From positions 1-5,481 of the forward strand of contig CALDHV010000250.1 in the NCBI GenBank assembly GCA_937902305.1: a DNA stretch of 5,481 nucleotides, in the 5' to 3' direction. How positions within the stretch are numbered: the first letter of the stretch is position 1; the number at the start of each line of letters is the position of its first letter. Both the position numbers and the translations under genes were made by a program. This stretch comes from an uncultured Clostridia bacterium. GTDB taxonomy: Bacteria > Bacillota > Clostridia > Oscillospirales > Acutalibacteraceae. Below the pieces are notes generated by a model that saw only the letters and a list, made by a program, of their open reading frames with translations, was not told the DNA's origin and ran no database searches. Below, piece after piece: positions 1 to 5,481 of this stretch.

Positions 1-68
<68 letters not shown>

Positions 69-123
69 ATTTGTCAACTCCTTTTGGGTGAATTTTCATA
101 ATAACACATACTATATTTAGTAC

Positions 124-152
124 ATTTTACCACGGAGTATACTATTTGTCAA
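124..152 (-). promoter_or_regulatory. Sigma-A-type promoter reading leftward toward the TTGC tract
   Basis: On the minus strand TTGACA (147-152, perfect -35) is followed after exactly 17 nt by TAAAAT (124-129, 5 of 6 matches to the -10). Transcription would start near 117 and run through AAAAGGAG into the GTG start at 66-68. No other leftward start lies between, so this promoter supports the repeat-bearing gene at the edge. Confidence 0.75.
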
Positions 153-182
153 CCTCTTTTTGTGAAAAAGTGTGTTTCTATG

Positions 183-198
183 AGAGTGGAGAGTGGAG
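183..198. repeat. Short AGAGTGG heptamer repeat
   Basis: Two perfect AGAGTGG units (183-196) are followed by a partial third. The same unit builds the larger element at 4137-4220, so the two sites look like members of one dispersed intergenic repeat family. No mirrored arm is present here, unlike at the other site. Confidence 0.7.
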
Positions 199-307
199 TG
201 TCGGCAATTCGTTTCAGCGTAGCGGGAGATTTTCGCACATACCGAGACTGTGCGGGACGCCACCACGCAGGGCGATTTTTGCAATGTGCGGATTGCCCAT
301 CTTGCCG
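199..307. other. Intergenic stretch with small hairpins and a coding-like remnant
   Basis: No intact gene is supported here. The stretch holds two short hairpins: CGCACA/TGTGCG (234-239 with 249-254) and GCAAT/ATTGC (281-285 with 292-296). On the minus strand one frame from about 310 to 216 reads MGNPHIAKIALRGG and continues to LPLR before a TGA, with no upstream start or ribosome binding site. It joins the heptamer repeat directly. It could be a decayed gene end or part of a longer dispersed repeat; the sequence alone does not decide. Confidence 0.35.
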
Positions 308-336
308 TAGACAAACAAAAAAGCGGGTGCTATAAT
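308..336 (+). promoter_or_regulatory. Promoter of the sugar isomerase-like gene
   Basis: TAGACA (308-313, 5 of 6 to the -35) is followed after 17 nt by a perfect TATAAT (331-336), with an extended -10 TG at 328-329. The predicted transcription start near 343 lies downstream of the ATG at 335, which overlaps the -10 box. That rules out the longest reading frame and supports the ATG at 365. Confidence 0.85.
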
Positions 337-364
337 GAAGAAAATCAAAAGGAGTGAGGATAAA

Positions 365-1141
365 ATGATCATCGGAGCACAATTCTACACCCTGCGGGAG
401 CAATGCAAGGATCTTGACGGCTTTGCGACATCGCTGGCAAAGGTCGCGGAAATCGGCTACAAAACCGTGCAGATCTCCGGCACCTGCGCCTTTGAGCCGG
501 AGTGGCTCAAGGAGCAGTTGGACAAAAACGGGCTTTCCTGCGTCATCACCCACAACAAGTTCGAGCGCCTGCGGGATGACACCGCGCAGGTGATCGACGA
601 CCATACTGTATTCGGATGTGACTACATCGGGCTCGGCAGCGGGCTGAACAAACTGGCAACGGAAGATGATATGGAGCAAACGATCGCCCTCGCCAAAATC
701 GCCGGGCAGGTGATGCACGAGGACGGAAAACTGCTGATGTATCACAACCACGCATTTGAGTTCGCACACATCGTGGACGATGAGGACGGCAAGACCGTCA
801 CCAAGCTGGAATATCTGCGTCGGCACACCTTGCCGGTGGAAATGGGCTTCACGATGGACACCTACTGGGTGCAGGCAGGCGGCGCGTGCGTGGTCGATAC
901 GATCCGCCGCTTTGCAGGGCGCATCCCGTGCATCCACCTCAAGGATATGGCGATCTTTGACAATGAGCAACACATGGCACCGATCGGCAGAGGCAATCTC
1001 AACTGGGATGCCATCCTGCCCGCCGCCGCGGACGCGGGCGCGAAATACGCGCTCGTCGAGCAGGACAACACCTACGGCGAAGACCCGTTCGACTGCCTCA
1101 AGGAGAGCTACAATTTTCTCACCGCGATGGGGCTGAAATAA
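365..1141 (+). CDS. Sugar phosphate isomerase/epimerase-like TIM-barrel protein
   Basis: 258 residues, starting MIIGAQFYTLREQ, the usual N-terminus of xylose isomerase-like TIM-barrel proteins (Pfam AP_endonuc_2 family). The ATG at 365 is chosen over the one at 335 because AAGGAG (349-354) and GAGGA (356-360) precede it and the earlier ATG lies in the -10 box. Visible family motifs are YHNH (126-129) with Glu132, MDTYWV (164-169), HLKD (191-194), IGRGNLNW (207-214) and VEQD (231-234). The Glu, Asp, His and Glu in these motifs match the usual divalent-metal ligands. Relatives isomerise, epimerise or dehydrate free or phosphorylated sugars and inositols in the cytoplasm; the substrate cannot be read from sequence. 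It is monocistronic, with its own promoter and terminator, so no partner genes help. The family is secure, the exact activity is not. Confidence 0.93.
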   Translation: MIIGAQFYTLREQCKDLDGFATSLAKVAEIGYKTVQISGTCAFEPEWLKEQLDKNGLSCVITHNKFERLRDDTAQVIDDHTVFGCDYIGLGSGLNKLATEDDMEQTIALAKIAGQVMHEDGKLLMYHNHAFEFAHIVDDEDGKTVTKLEYLRRHTLPVEMGFTMDTYWVQAGGACVVDTIRRFAGRIPCIHLKDMAIFDNEQHMAPIGRGNLNWDAILPAAADAGAKYALVEQDNTYGEDPFDCLKESYNFLTAMGLK

Positions 1142-1171
1142 TACCCCTATCAGGCTGACATCGAGACATAG

Positions 1172-1207
1172 AAACTCCCCCGTTTCAGCGGAAACGGGGG
1201 AGTTTTT
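1172..1207 (+). terminator. Strong intrinsic terminator between convergent genes
   Basis: AAACTCCCCCGTTTC (1172-1186) pairs perfectly with 1191-1205 around an AGCG loop, giving a 15-bp stem, and a T run ends at 1207. It sits 30 nt behind the isomerase-like gene. The leftward CD1247-like gene ends at 1219, so the same hairpin can serve it too, although the minus-strand U tract is weaker (UUUCUAU). Confidence 0.95.
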
Positions 1208-1218
1208 ATGCTTTTGTC

Positions 1219-1671
1219 TTATTCGTCGGCGTTGTCCTCGTCGGATGCGTCGTCATCATCAAGGTCAAACTCCAGTAGCTCGCCGCAGTTCGGGCACTCG
1301 ATACTGCCGTCGAGCAGGGTGTCCTCATCCACCTCAAACTCCTCATTGCAGTTCGGGCAGGTGACATCGTAATACTCGACGTCCTCATCGTCAAAATCGG
1401 GGTCGCCGTCACAGCCGCAACAGCCGGCGCACTCGTCGTCCTCTTCCCACTCGTCGTAGTAGTCCTCCTCGAGCAGATTGAGATCCTCGTCCACCGCGTT
1501 GACCTGCTCGGTCAGCTCCGCGGTATAATCCTCGAGGTCGGCGACATCCTTGGACAGGTCATCCAGGATCTCGGCGATCAGCGCAAACAGCTTGCCGTCA
1601 TTCGTCTCCTTATCGAGTTTCATACCCTCCATAAGGCCTTTCATATACGCCACTTTTTCGGTTGCAGTCAT
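1219..1671 (-). CDS. CD1247-like acidic zinc-ribbon protein
   Basis: 150 residues, very acidic. The N-terminal part (about 1-70, beginning MTATEKVAYMKGLMEGM) is helical with coiled-coil character and resembles the CD1247 N-terminal domain found across Clostridia. A linker follows with a cysteine cluster (Cys81, 84, 85, 87) in an Asp/Glu-rich stretch. Two CPNC knuckles (105-108 and 126-129) form a likely zinc ribbon, and the tail is acidic. The ATG has AAAGGAGG (1681-1688) 9 nt upstream. It starts 28 nt after efp with no terminator between, so the two are probably co-transcribed, an arrangement I recall from other Clostridia. No enzymatic function is known to me. Annotations calling relatives AraC regulators or terminases appear unfounded. 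A role linked to translation is only suggested by the efp linkage. Confidence 0.85.
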   Translation of the reverse strand: MTATEKVAYMKGLMEGMKLDKETNDGKLFALIAEILDDLSKDVADLEDYTAELTEQVNAVDEDLNLLEEDYYDEWEEDDECAGCCGCDGDPDFDDEDVEYYDVTCPNCNEEFEVDEDTLLDGSIECPNCGELLEFDLDDDDASDEDNADE

Positions 1672-1699
1672 AGCGAAAACCCTCCTTTGTATCGTTATC

Positions 1700-2257
1700 T
1701 TACGCGCGATCCATATACTCGCCGGTGCGGGTGTCGATGCGGATCATTTCGCCCTCATCAATGAACAGCGGCACGCGCACCTCGGCGCCGGTCTCCAGCG
1801 TCGCGGGCTTGGTGGTGTTGGTCGCGGTATTGCCCTTGAAGCCGGGGTCGGTCTTGGTGACCTGCAGCTCGACAAAGTTCGGGGGCTCCACGCCGAACAC
1901 CTTGCCCTTGTAGGACATAATGCGGCACACCATATTCTCTTTCACAAACTTGAAATTATCCGGCAGATCGGACTGGTTGATCGGCACCAGCTCGAAGCTC
2001 TCGGGATCCATAAAGTAGAACAGATCGCCGTCGCTGTAGGAATACTCCATCTCCTTGCGCTCGATGAACGCCTGCGGGAACTTATCGGTCGGGTTGAAGG
2101 TACGCTCCACGACCGTTCCGGCAATCACGTTGCGGATCTTGGTACGCACGAAAGCCGCACCCTTGCCGGGCTTGACGTGCTGAAACTCGATGATCTGATA
2201 GACGCTGCCATCCATTTCGAACGTCGCGCCGTTTCTGAAATCGCCTGCTGATAACAT
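1700..2257 (-). CDS. efp: Elongation factor P
   Basis: 185 residues, the standard EF-P length. EF-P binds between the ribosomal P and E sites and speeds peptide-bond formation at consecutive prolines. The N-terminal KOW-like domain (about 1-63) carries the loop HVKPGKGAAF with Lys32 at its tip, the position modified in Bacillus subtilis (5-aminopentanol) and Escherichia coli (beta-lysine). Two OB-type domains follow, with the conserved segments ELQVTKTDPGFKG and NTTKPATLETGAEV, and the C-terminus resembles the B. subtilis protein. No modification enzyme is encoded in the window, so the state of Lys32 is unknown. The ATG has GGAGG (2267-2271) 9 nt upstream and a promoter at 2293-2321. The CD1247-like gene follows on the same transcript. 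Confidence 0.98.
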   Translation of the reverse strand: MLSAGDFRNGATFEMDGSVYQIIEFQHVKPGKGAAFVRTKIRNVIAGTVVERTFNPTDKFPQAFIERKEMEYSYSDGDLFYFMDPESFELVPINQSDLPDNFKFVKENMVCRIMSYKGKVFGVEPPNFVELQVTKTDPGFKGNTATNTTKPATLETGAEVRVPLFIDEGEMIRIDTRTGEYMDRA

Positions 2258-2292
2258 ATTCCAATTCCTCCAAATGATTATTGTGCATAGTC

Positions 2293-2321
2293 ATTTTACT
2301 ATAATGCCCCACAGATTGCAA
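2293..2321 (-). promoter_or_regulatory. Promoter of efp
   Basis: Minus-strand TTGCAA (2316-2321) is followed after 17 nt by TAAAAT (2293-2298), placing transcription start near 2286, about 30 nt before the efp ATG. The region back to 2395 is AT-rich and has no convincing terminator for the gene upstream, so efp may also receive read-through. Confidence 0.6.
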
Positions 2322-2395
2322 GCATTTCTTTATCGGTTTTCGGTTTTTCACAAAAATAAAGCGTTTTTTTCGTCTGCTTTCGGAAAAATGCCGAC

Positions 2396-3256
2396 TTATT
2401 GTTCGCGCGCGGCACGATACAGCCGTTGCATCGTCGCCGCATCGACGGTCTGCGTGCCCGCCGACTCGCAGATGACGGTCGGGGACAGCCCCTTTTCCGC
2501 CAGCCACTCCATCAGCGGTGCCGGATCGGGACCGAATACGGTATCGGCAAAGGTCAGATGTCGCTTTTCGCCGCCGACGGTATACTCGATCTTGGAAAAA
2601 TGGATGTGGAAAGAGCGCATCCGCTCCTCGCCGAGCATCTGCCCGATGCGGTCGGTGACGGCGGCAAACGCCGCCCGGTCGGTCAGGCTACCGGCGGTGC
2701 GGCTGTTGAGGTGCCCGAAATCGATGCAGGGCAAAAACCGCTCATCCACCCCGCAGAAGGTCAGCACCTCCTCCAGATCGCCGAGCTGATTGATCTTGCC
2801 CATCACCTCGGGGCAGATATGCACCTGCGACAGACCCTCGTCATCCAGCGCCCGCTGTGCCTTCCGCAAGGTTTCGCACGCCAGCGCCGTTGCCTCCTCG
2901 CGGGTGCGCCCGCCCAGCCCGCCGGGATGCACCACGATGCGGTCGCCGCCCAAGCGCACCACCGCACGGGCGCTGTCGAGGATATACTGCACACTGTTGC
3001 GGCGCTTTTCCTCCTCCGCCGAGGCAAGGGAGATGAAATACGGCGCGTGGAGCGACAGCGTAATGCTGTACTGCTCCGATTCCCGCCGCAGACGGGCGGC
3101 AGTATCGTCACCGAGCCGTACGCCGCGCCCGCACTGGTACTCATAGGCGTGCAGATCGAACTGCGCCAGCCACGGACATATCTGTGCTGTGGATTGATAC
3201 CCCGCGGCGGCAAACGCCTCACAGCTTCCCGCCGGGCCGAAAATCGCCTCACTCAC
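2396..3256 (-). CDS. Endonuclease IV-like TIM-barrel protein
   Basis: 286 residues from a GTG start (3254-3256) with AGGAGG 9 nt upstream; the frame extends further upstream but those residues look non-coding. The protein resembles deoxyribonuclease IV (Nfo), the zinc-dependent apurinic/apyrimidinic endonuclease. Candidate metal ligands fall in family order: SLHAPY (His70), VVHPGG (His110), CPEVMGKINQLG (Glu150), CIDFGH (Asp179, His182), FHIHFSK (His217/His219), the His233-Asp238 segment, and VICES (Glu264). The spacing is close to the E. coli enzyme (Glu145, Asp179, His182, His216, Glu261). The motifs around them diverge from classical Nfo, so a related TIM-barrel hydrolase or isomerase is possible. 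It overlaps yqeG by 8 bp, so the two are probably translationally coupled. DNA repair in the cytoplasm is the best guess. Confidence 0.85.
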   Translation of the reverse strand: MSEAIFGPAGSCEAFAAAGYQSTAQICPWLAQFDLHAYEYQCGRGVRLGDDTAARLRRESEQYSITLSLHAPYFISLASAEEEKRRNSVQYILDSARAVVRLGGDRIVVHPGGLGGRTREEATALACETLRKAQRALDDEGLSQVHICPEVMGKINQLGDLEEVLTFCGVDERFLPCIDFGHLNSRTAGSLTDRAAFAAVTDRIGQMLGEERMRSFHIHFSKIEYTVGGEKRHLTFADTVFGPDPAPLMEWLAEKGLSPTVICESAGTQTVDAATMQRLYRAAREQ

Positions 3257-3770
3257 GGTAATCCGCCTCCTTTTGACGTATCGCGCGGCGGCGGCGCAAT
3301 AACAGCCGCTCAAACCGACGCTTGAATACGATGAACTTCTGCTCCACCTCCGGCTCGATCGGCTCAAGCAGATACGAGGTCATCCCCGCCAAATTGGCGC
3401 CGAGAATGTCGGTGAAGATTTGGTCGCCGACGGCGGCACACCGTTCGACGGGAACGCCAATGACCTTGACCGCCTCCCGATACCCGCGGGGCAGAGGCTT
3501 GCCCGCGTCGGCGTAGTATGGCAAGCCGAGCGCGTCGGCAAACGGGGCGACCCGCGCGGGATGATTATTGGACACGATGACGAGCCGCACCCCCGCCGCC
3601 TGCATCTGCGCAAGCCAATCCGCCACAGCGGGGTCAAGCGCAGGGCTGTCGTGGGTGGTCAACGTATTGTCTATGTCGAGCAGGATGCCGTCGATATGCC
3701 GCCGGCGGAGCTCCTCCGGACGTATGTCGGTGATACGGCGGCGGTAGACCGTCGGAGAAAACCAAGCCAT
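3249..3770 (-). CDS. yqeG: YqeG family HAD IIIA-type phosphatase
   Basis: 173 residues, normal for the family. The ATG at 3768-3770 (MAWFSPTVYRRR) is chosen over an upstream in-frame ATG whose path crosses the rpsU terminator; GAGG (3779-3782) lies 8 nt upstream. All HAD motifs are visible: DIDNTL (nucleophile Asp32, acid/base Asp34), VIVSNN (Ser67), Lys91 in AGKPLP, and VGDQIFTD (Asp116, Asp121). The family hydrolyses phosphate from unknown cytoplasmic substrates. In Bacillus yqeG is next to the ribosome-assembly GTPase gene yqeH, which suggests a link to ribosomes; here rpsU upstream gives the same hint. The very basic C-terminal segment (RRFERLLLRRRR) could contact RNA. The TGA overlaps the next gene's GTG as GTGAGTGA. 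Confidence 0.95.
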   Translation of the reverse strand: MAWFSPTVYRRRITDIRPEELRRRHIDGILLDIDNTLTTHDSPALDPAVADWLAQMQAAGVRLVIVSNNHPARVAPFADALGLPYYADAGKPLPRGYREAVKVIGVPVERCAAVGDQIFTDILGANLAGMTSYLLEPIEPEVEQKFIVFKRRFERLLLRRRRAIRQKEADYRE

Positions 3771-3792
3771 CGCGATCGCCTCGTTTCGTTCA

Positions 3793-3823
3793 AAGTAAAG
3801 AGCGGGCAGAAAACCGCCCGCTC
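3793..3823 (-). terminator. Intrinsic terminator behind rpsU, before yqeG
   Basis: On the minus strand GAGCGGGCGG (3814-3823) pairs with CTGCCCGCTC (3800-3809) around a UUUU loop, with one G-U pair, giving a 10-bp GC-rich stem. A short imperfect U tract (UUUACUU) follows. It lies 18 nt after the rpsU stop and about 22 nt before the yqeG start. I see no separate promoter for yqeG, so the hairpin probably works as a leaky terminator that sets a high rpsU to yqeG ratio. Confidence 0.85.
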
Positions 3824-3841
3824 CTTGCACAGATCAACAGA

Positions 3842-4018
3842 TTATTTGAATTTTCTTTTGCGTGCAGCTTCCGATTTCTTTTTGCGTCTTACGGAAGGTT
3901 TCTCATAATGCTCTCTCTTGCGCACCTCCGCCAGCGTACCGGCACGGGCGCAGGATTTTTTCCAGCGGCGCAGAGCACTATCCAAAGACTCATTCTCTTT
4001 GACACGAACTTCTGACAT
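3842..4018 (-). CDS. rpsU: 30S ribosomal protein S21
   Basis: 58 residues, beginning MSEVRVKENESLDSALRRWK and ending in the basic tail SVRRKKKSEAARKRKFK. This matches bacterial S21, a small late-assembling protein of the 30S platform near the anti-Shine-Dalgarno end of 16S rRNA. The ATG at 4016-4018 is chosen because GGAGGGAGGG (4025-4034) lies 6 nt upstream; a start seven codons earlier would put that site inside the gene. It has a perfect consensus promoter and its own terminator, fitting a highly expressed gene. Trp19, where many S21 proteins carry Phe, is a conservative difference. Confidence 0.98.
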   Translation of the reverse strand: MSEVRVKENESLDSALRRWKKSCARAGTLAEVRKREHYEKPSVRRKKKSEAARKRKFK

Positions 4019-4051
4019 ATTATTCCCTCCCTCCGCCAAAGCAGGGGTTAT

Positions 4052-4068
4052 TTTGCAATGTATGCAAA
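4052..4068 (-). promoter_or_regulatory. Perfect inverted repeat at the rpsU transcription start
   Basis: TTTGCA and TGCAAA face each other across 5 nt, overlapping the predicted start near 4066 and the first bases of the leader. It could be a repressor operator or a small 5' leader hairpin. It is AT-rich and short, so chance is possible. Confidence 0.35.
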
Positions 4069-4072
4069 TAGC

Positions 4073-4101
4073 ATTATATCGGAAAAGGGACGGACTGTCA
4101 A
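4073..4101 (-). promoter_or_regulatory. Consensus sigma-A promoter of rpsU
   Basis: Minus-strand TTGACA (4096-4101) and TATAAT (4073-4078) are separated by exactly 17 nt, a perfect match to the housekeeping consensus. Transcription should start near 4066, giving a leader of about 48 nt. It probably also supplies yqeG and the endonuclease IV-like gene by read-through. Confidence 0.95.
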
Positions 4102-4136
4102 CCCAATTTTGCCATTTTTCGAAAAAACTTTTTAAC

Positions 4137-4220
<84 letters not shown>

Positions 4221-4269
4221 TTTTCCGCTTCGCTTGCATTATCGCAAAGAAAGAGGTATAATGAAGCCG

Positions 4270-5043
4270 TCAAAGCGCGACCGTCATCTCATCCTCGGCG
4301 AGCACGGTCGGCGTTGCGGTCGCCGCCAGCGCCTCCCCAACGCTCGGACGGTTCTCCAGGATCTCCCGCCCGTGGTGGAGCAGAACCAGACGCCCAACGC
4401 GGTGGCTGTCGGCAAAGGCGCACACATCCTCGACCGCGTGATGCCCGGTCTCGCACAGCAACAGATCACAGCTATTCCCCACCGTTGCGGTCAAATCATC
4501 CATATCCCGCACATCACCGGAGAATACCGCCGATCTGCCGTCCGCCTCGATGCGGAATGAATAGCTCTGGCAGTTGCCGTCCTCGGTCGGCGGCAGGTGG
4601 TGGTTCTCAAACGCCGTCACCCGCACCGTGCCGTCATCGAATATCTCCCCCGCCGTGATCAACCGGGTCGGCAGGGAAAACCGACAGCGGAAATTGCCCT
4701 CGGTCTCCGCGACCATCTGCATCAGCCCGTCCCAAAAGCGGCGTTGCGGCAGATACACCTCCACCGCGCTGTCCGCCACATTCTCCCCGCGTCGATTGGT
4801 CAGCTTGCGGATGTGCCACAGCAGGCCCGGCAGGCCCCCGATATGGTCAAAATGCGGATGCGAAATGAAGATGGCGCGGGTCTTGAGCAAATCCACCCCC
4901 ATCAGCTGGGCGGTATACGCGCAGTTCTCCCCGGCATCGAAAAAGTAGTGTCGGTCTCCTGCCGTCAGCACAAGCGATGTGTGATGCCGCCCGGGCATTG
5001 CCTCCGTGCCGGAGCATGAGCCGATGATTTGTATTGTAGCCAC
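4270..5043 (-). CDS. MBL-fold metallo-hydrolase, RNase Z-like
   Basis: 257 residues from a GTG start (5041-5043), MATIQIIGSCSGTEAMPGRH. The ATG at 5074-5076 is rejected because it lies within the promoter; AGAGGG (5050-5055) precedes the GTG by 6 nt. The dinuclear-zinc signature HPHFDHIGG gives His62, His64, Asp66 and His67. Later ligand candidates are His148/His149 in ENHH, Asp177 in FSGDV and His223/His224 in LLHHG. The layout matches the RNase Z/ElaC-like branch of metallo-beta-lactamase-fold hydrolases, although the tRNase Z exosite arm is not evident. Relatives process tRNA 3' ends or cut phosphodiesters of small molecules; the substrate here is unknown. It is monocistronic with its own promoter, divergent from a TIM-barrel-like gene start. 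Confidence 0.93.
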   Translation of the reverse strand: MATIQIIGSCSGTEAMPGRHHTSLVLTAGDRHYFFDAGENCAYTAQLMGVDLLKTRAIFISHPHFDHIGGLPGLLWHIRKLTNRRGENVADSAVEVYLPQRRFWDGLMQMVAETEGNFRCRFSLPTRLITAGEIFDDGTVRVTAFENHHLPPTEDGNCQSYSFRIEADGRSAVFSGDVRDMDDLTATVGNSCDLLLCETGHHAVEDVCAFADSHRVGRLVLLHHGREILENRPSVGEALAATATPTVLAEDEMTVAL

Positions 5044-5066
5044 AGCGATCCCTCTTTTCGGGTAGC

Positions 5067-5095
5067 AGTATAGCATATATATCTATTTTTTGCAA
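5067..5095 (-). promoter_or_regulatory. Promoter of the MBL-fold hydrolase gene
   Basis: Minus-strand TTGCAA (5090-5095) is followed after 17 nt by TATACT (5067-5072), with an extended -10 TG just before it. Predicted transcription start is near 5060, about 17 nt before the GTG, leaving room only for the ribosome binding site. It excludes the upstream ATG. The -35 lies right next to the rightward gene's AAAGGAG, so the two divergent genes are packed tightly. Confidence 0.8.
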
Positions 5096-5112
5096 CAAAG
5101 GAGCGACAAAAA

Positions 5113-5280
5113 TTGATCGGAGTATCTTTACCCTTTGCGTGGTTGAACGACGGCGGAAAGCCTTACGGAGAGCCGGAGCCGTTTTTTGCGCGGCTAAAAG
5201 CCACCGGCGTCATGAGCGCCGAAATACGGGCGGTGCGCCCCGATGCCGACCCGCTCGCCGTCCGGCGCGCCGCCGAGCGT
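5113..5280 (+). CDS. 5' end of a TIM-barrel-like gene, coding signal lost after ~56 codons
   Basis: A TTG start at 5113 has AAAGGAG (5097-5103) 9 nt upstream. The first 56 residues (LIGVSLPFAW, then FFARLKATGV, AEIRAV and DADPLAVRRAAER) look like the N-terminus of a xylose isomerase-type TIM-barrel protein: a first beta strand, an amphipathic helix, then a strand ending in a charged motif. The frame stays open to the window end, but beyond about 5280 the translation becomes Arg/Asp/Val-rich shadow sequence while the opposite strand reads as a recognisable protein. So the gene is probably cut by an assembly junction or rearrangement here. The family assignment is tentative because little of the protein remains. 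Confidence 0.5.
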
Positions 5281-5481
5281 CCGCAGCTTGGACGAGATGC
5301 CGCAGTCTCCCGAGTGATAGAGCCGCCAGTTGCCGACGGAGACCTCGAACGCCGTCGTGAAGTCGATCAGGTAGGCGTTGTGGTCGACAAGCGACGTGCT
5401 GATCTCGACGTCCTTGATCTTGAAGGTCTTTTCCGCGCGCGTAAAGCCGCCGTCCGCATACCACGGACGGTCGCCCTTGCC
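5194..5481 (-). CDS. UlaG-like MBL-fold protein fragment, both ends missing
   Basis: A leftward frame enters from the right edge and is open for 95 codons to a TAG at 5194-5196; there is no start in the window. Residues 1-69 look real: VEISTS, then VDHNAYLIDF, TTAFEV, and NWRLYHSGDCG ending KLRTL. The DHN and HSGD segments resemble the middle of UlaG-like metallo-beta-lactamase-fold hydrolases, with His34, His56 and Asp59 as possible metal-site residues. After Leu69 (about 5275) the sequence (PDGERVGIGAHRPYFGAHD) no longer fits and overlaps the real start of the rightward TIM-barrel-like gene, so the apparent C-terminus is probably an artefact of a junction. It is not a continuation of the hydrolase at 4270-5043. 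Confidence 0.6.
   Translation of the reverse strand, partial: GKGDRPWYADGGFTRAEKTFKIKDVEISTSLVDHNAYLIDFTTAFEVSVGNWRLYHSGDCGISSKLRTLGGAPDGERVGIGAHRPYFGAHDAGGF

Noticed and set aside
149..973. Long minus-strand frame opposite the isomerase-like gene
   Set aside because: It is an antisense shadow: no ribosome binding site, the opposite frame has full family motifs, and it runs through the promoter and repeats.
1142..1218. Small RNA or riboswitch between the convergent genes
   Set aside because: The only structure is a short simple hairpin with a T run placed at two gene ends, fully explained as a terminator.
2399..3325. Long plus-strand frame across the endonuclease IV-like gene
   Set aside because: Its translation is typical antisense sequence, with no start signals; the minus strand carries the ordered metal-ligand motifs and correct overlaps.
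4233..4266. TTGCAT-N17-TATAAT as a rightward promoter next to the hydrolase gene end
   Set aside because: There is no rightward gene behind it and the -35 is weak. The TATAAT is also one side of an imperfect hairpin (CATTAT/ATAATG with flanking CTT/AAG) that could instead be a weak terminator for the leftward hydrolase gene, though a U tract is lacking.

Overview
The window looks like Gram-positive, Clostridia-type DNA, most likely an uncultured Oscillospiraceae/Ruminococcaceae-like gut anaerobe. The evidence is the set of protein families (a CD1247-type zinc-ribbon protein directly behind efp, YqeG-type HAD phosphatase, a lysine/arginine-rich S21), strong AGGAGG-type ribosome binding sites, sigma-A promoters with 17-bp spacers, and AGAGTGG/AGAGTTG heptamer repeats between genes. 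The taxonomic call is inference. The window may be a complete short metagenomic contig: it starts inside a microsatellite and ends in a stretch whose coding strand flips.

Left end (1-364): eleven copies of TTGC touch the left edge. Read on the minus strand they lie just after a well-formed GTG start with an AAAAGGAG ribosome binding site and a TTGACA-N17-TAAAAT promoter. This is the architecture of a phase-variable gene, but only 22 codons are inside the window. A non-coding stretch follows, with a short heptamer repeat and a coding-like remnant, and then a strong rightward promoter.

Centre (365-4101): a rightward sugar phosphate isomerase/epimerase-like TIM-barrel gene ends at a strong hairpin terminator. 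It converges there with a leftward block read as rpsU, yqeG, an endonuclease IV-like TIM-barrel gene, efp and the CD1247-like gene. rpsU has a perfect-consensus promoter and a terminator behind it. yqeG and the endonuclease IV-like gene overlap by 8 bp. efp has its own promoter and is followed 28 nt later by the CD1247-like gene. The block combines translation (S21, EF-P), a likely ribosome-associated phosphatase (YqeG), possible DNA repair (endonuclease IV-like) and an acidic zinc-ribbon protein of unknown role.

Right end (4102-5481): a heptamer repeat element with a perfect 22-bp inverted repeat separates rpsU from a leftward RNase Z-like metallo-beta-lactamase-fold hydrolase with its own promoter. 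Divergent from it begins a short rightward TIM-barrel-like gene with a TTG start. After about 56 codons the coding signal jumps to the opposite strand, where a fragment of a UlaG-like metallo-beta-lactamase protein enters from the right edge. Assembly chimera is the simplest explanation.

The best candidate for undescribed biology is the repeat-bearing gene start at the left edge. The rest is mostly ordinary core and housekeeping gene content.
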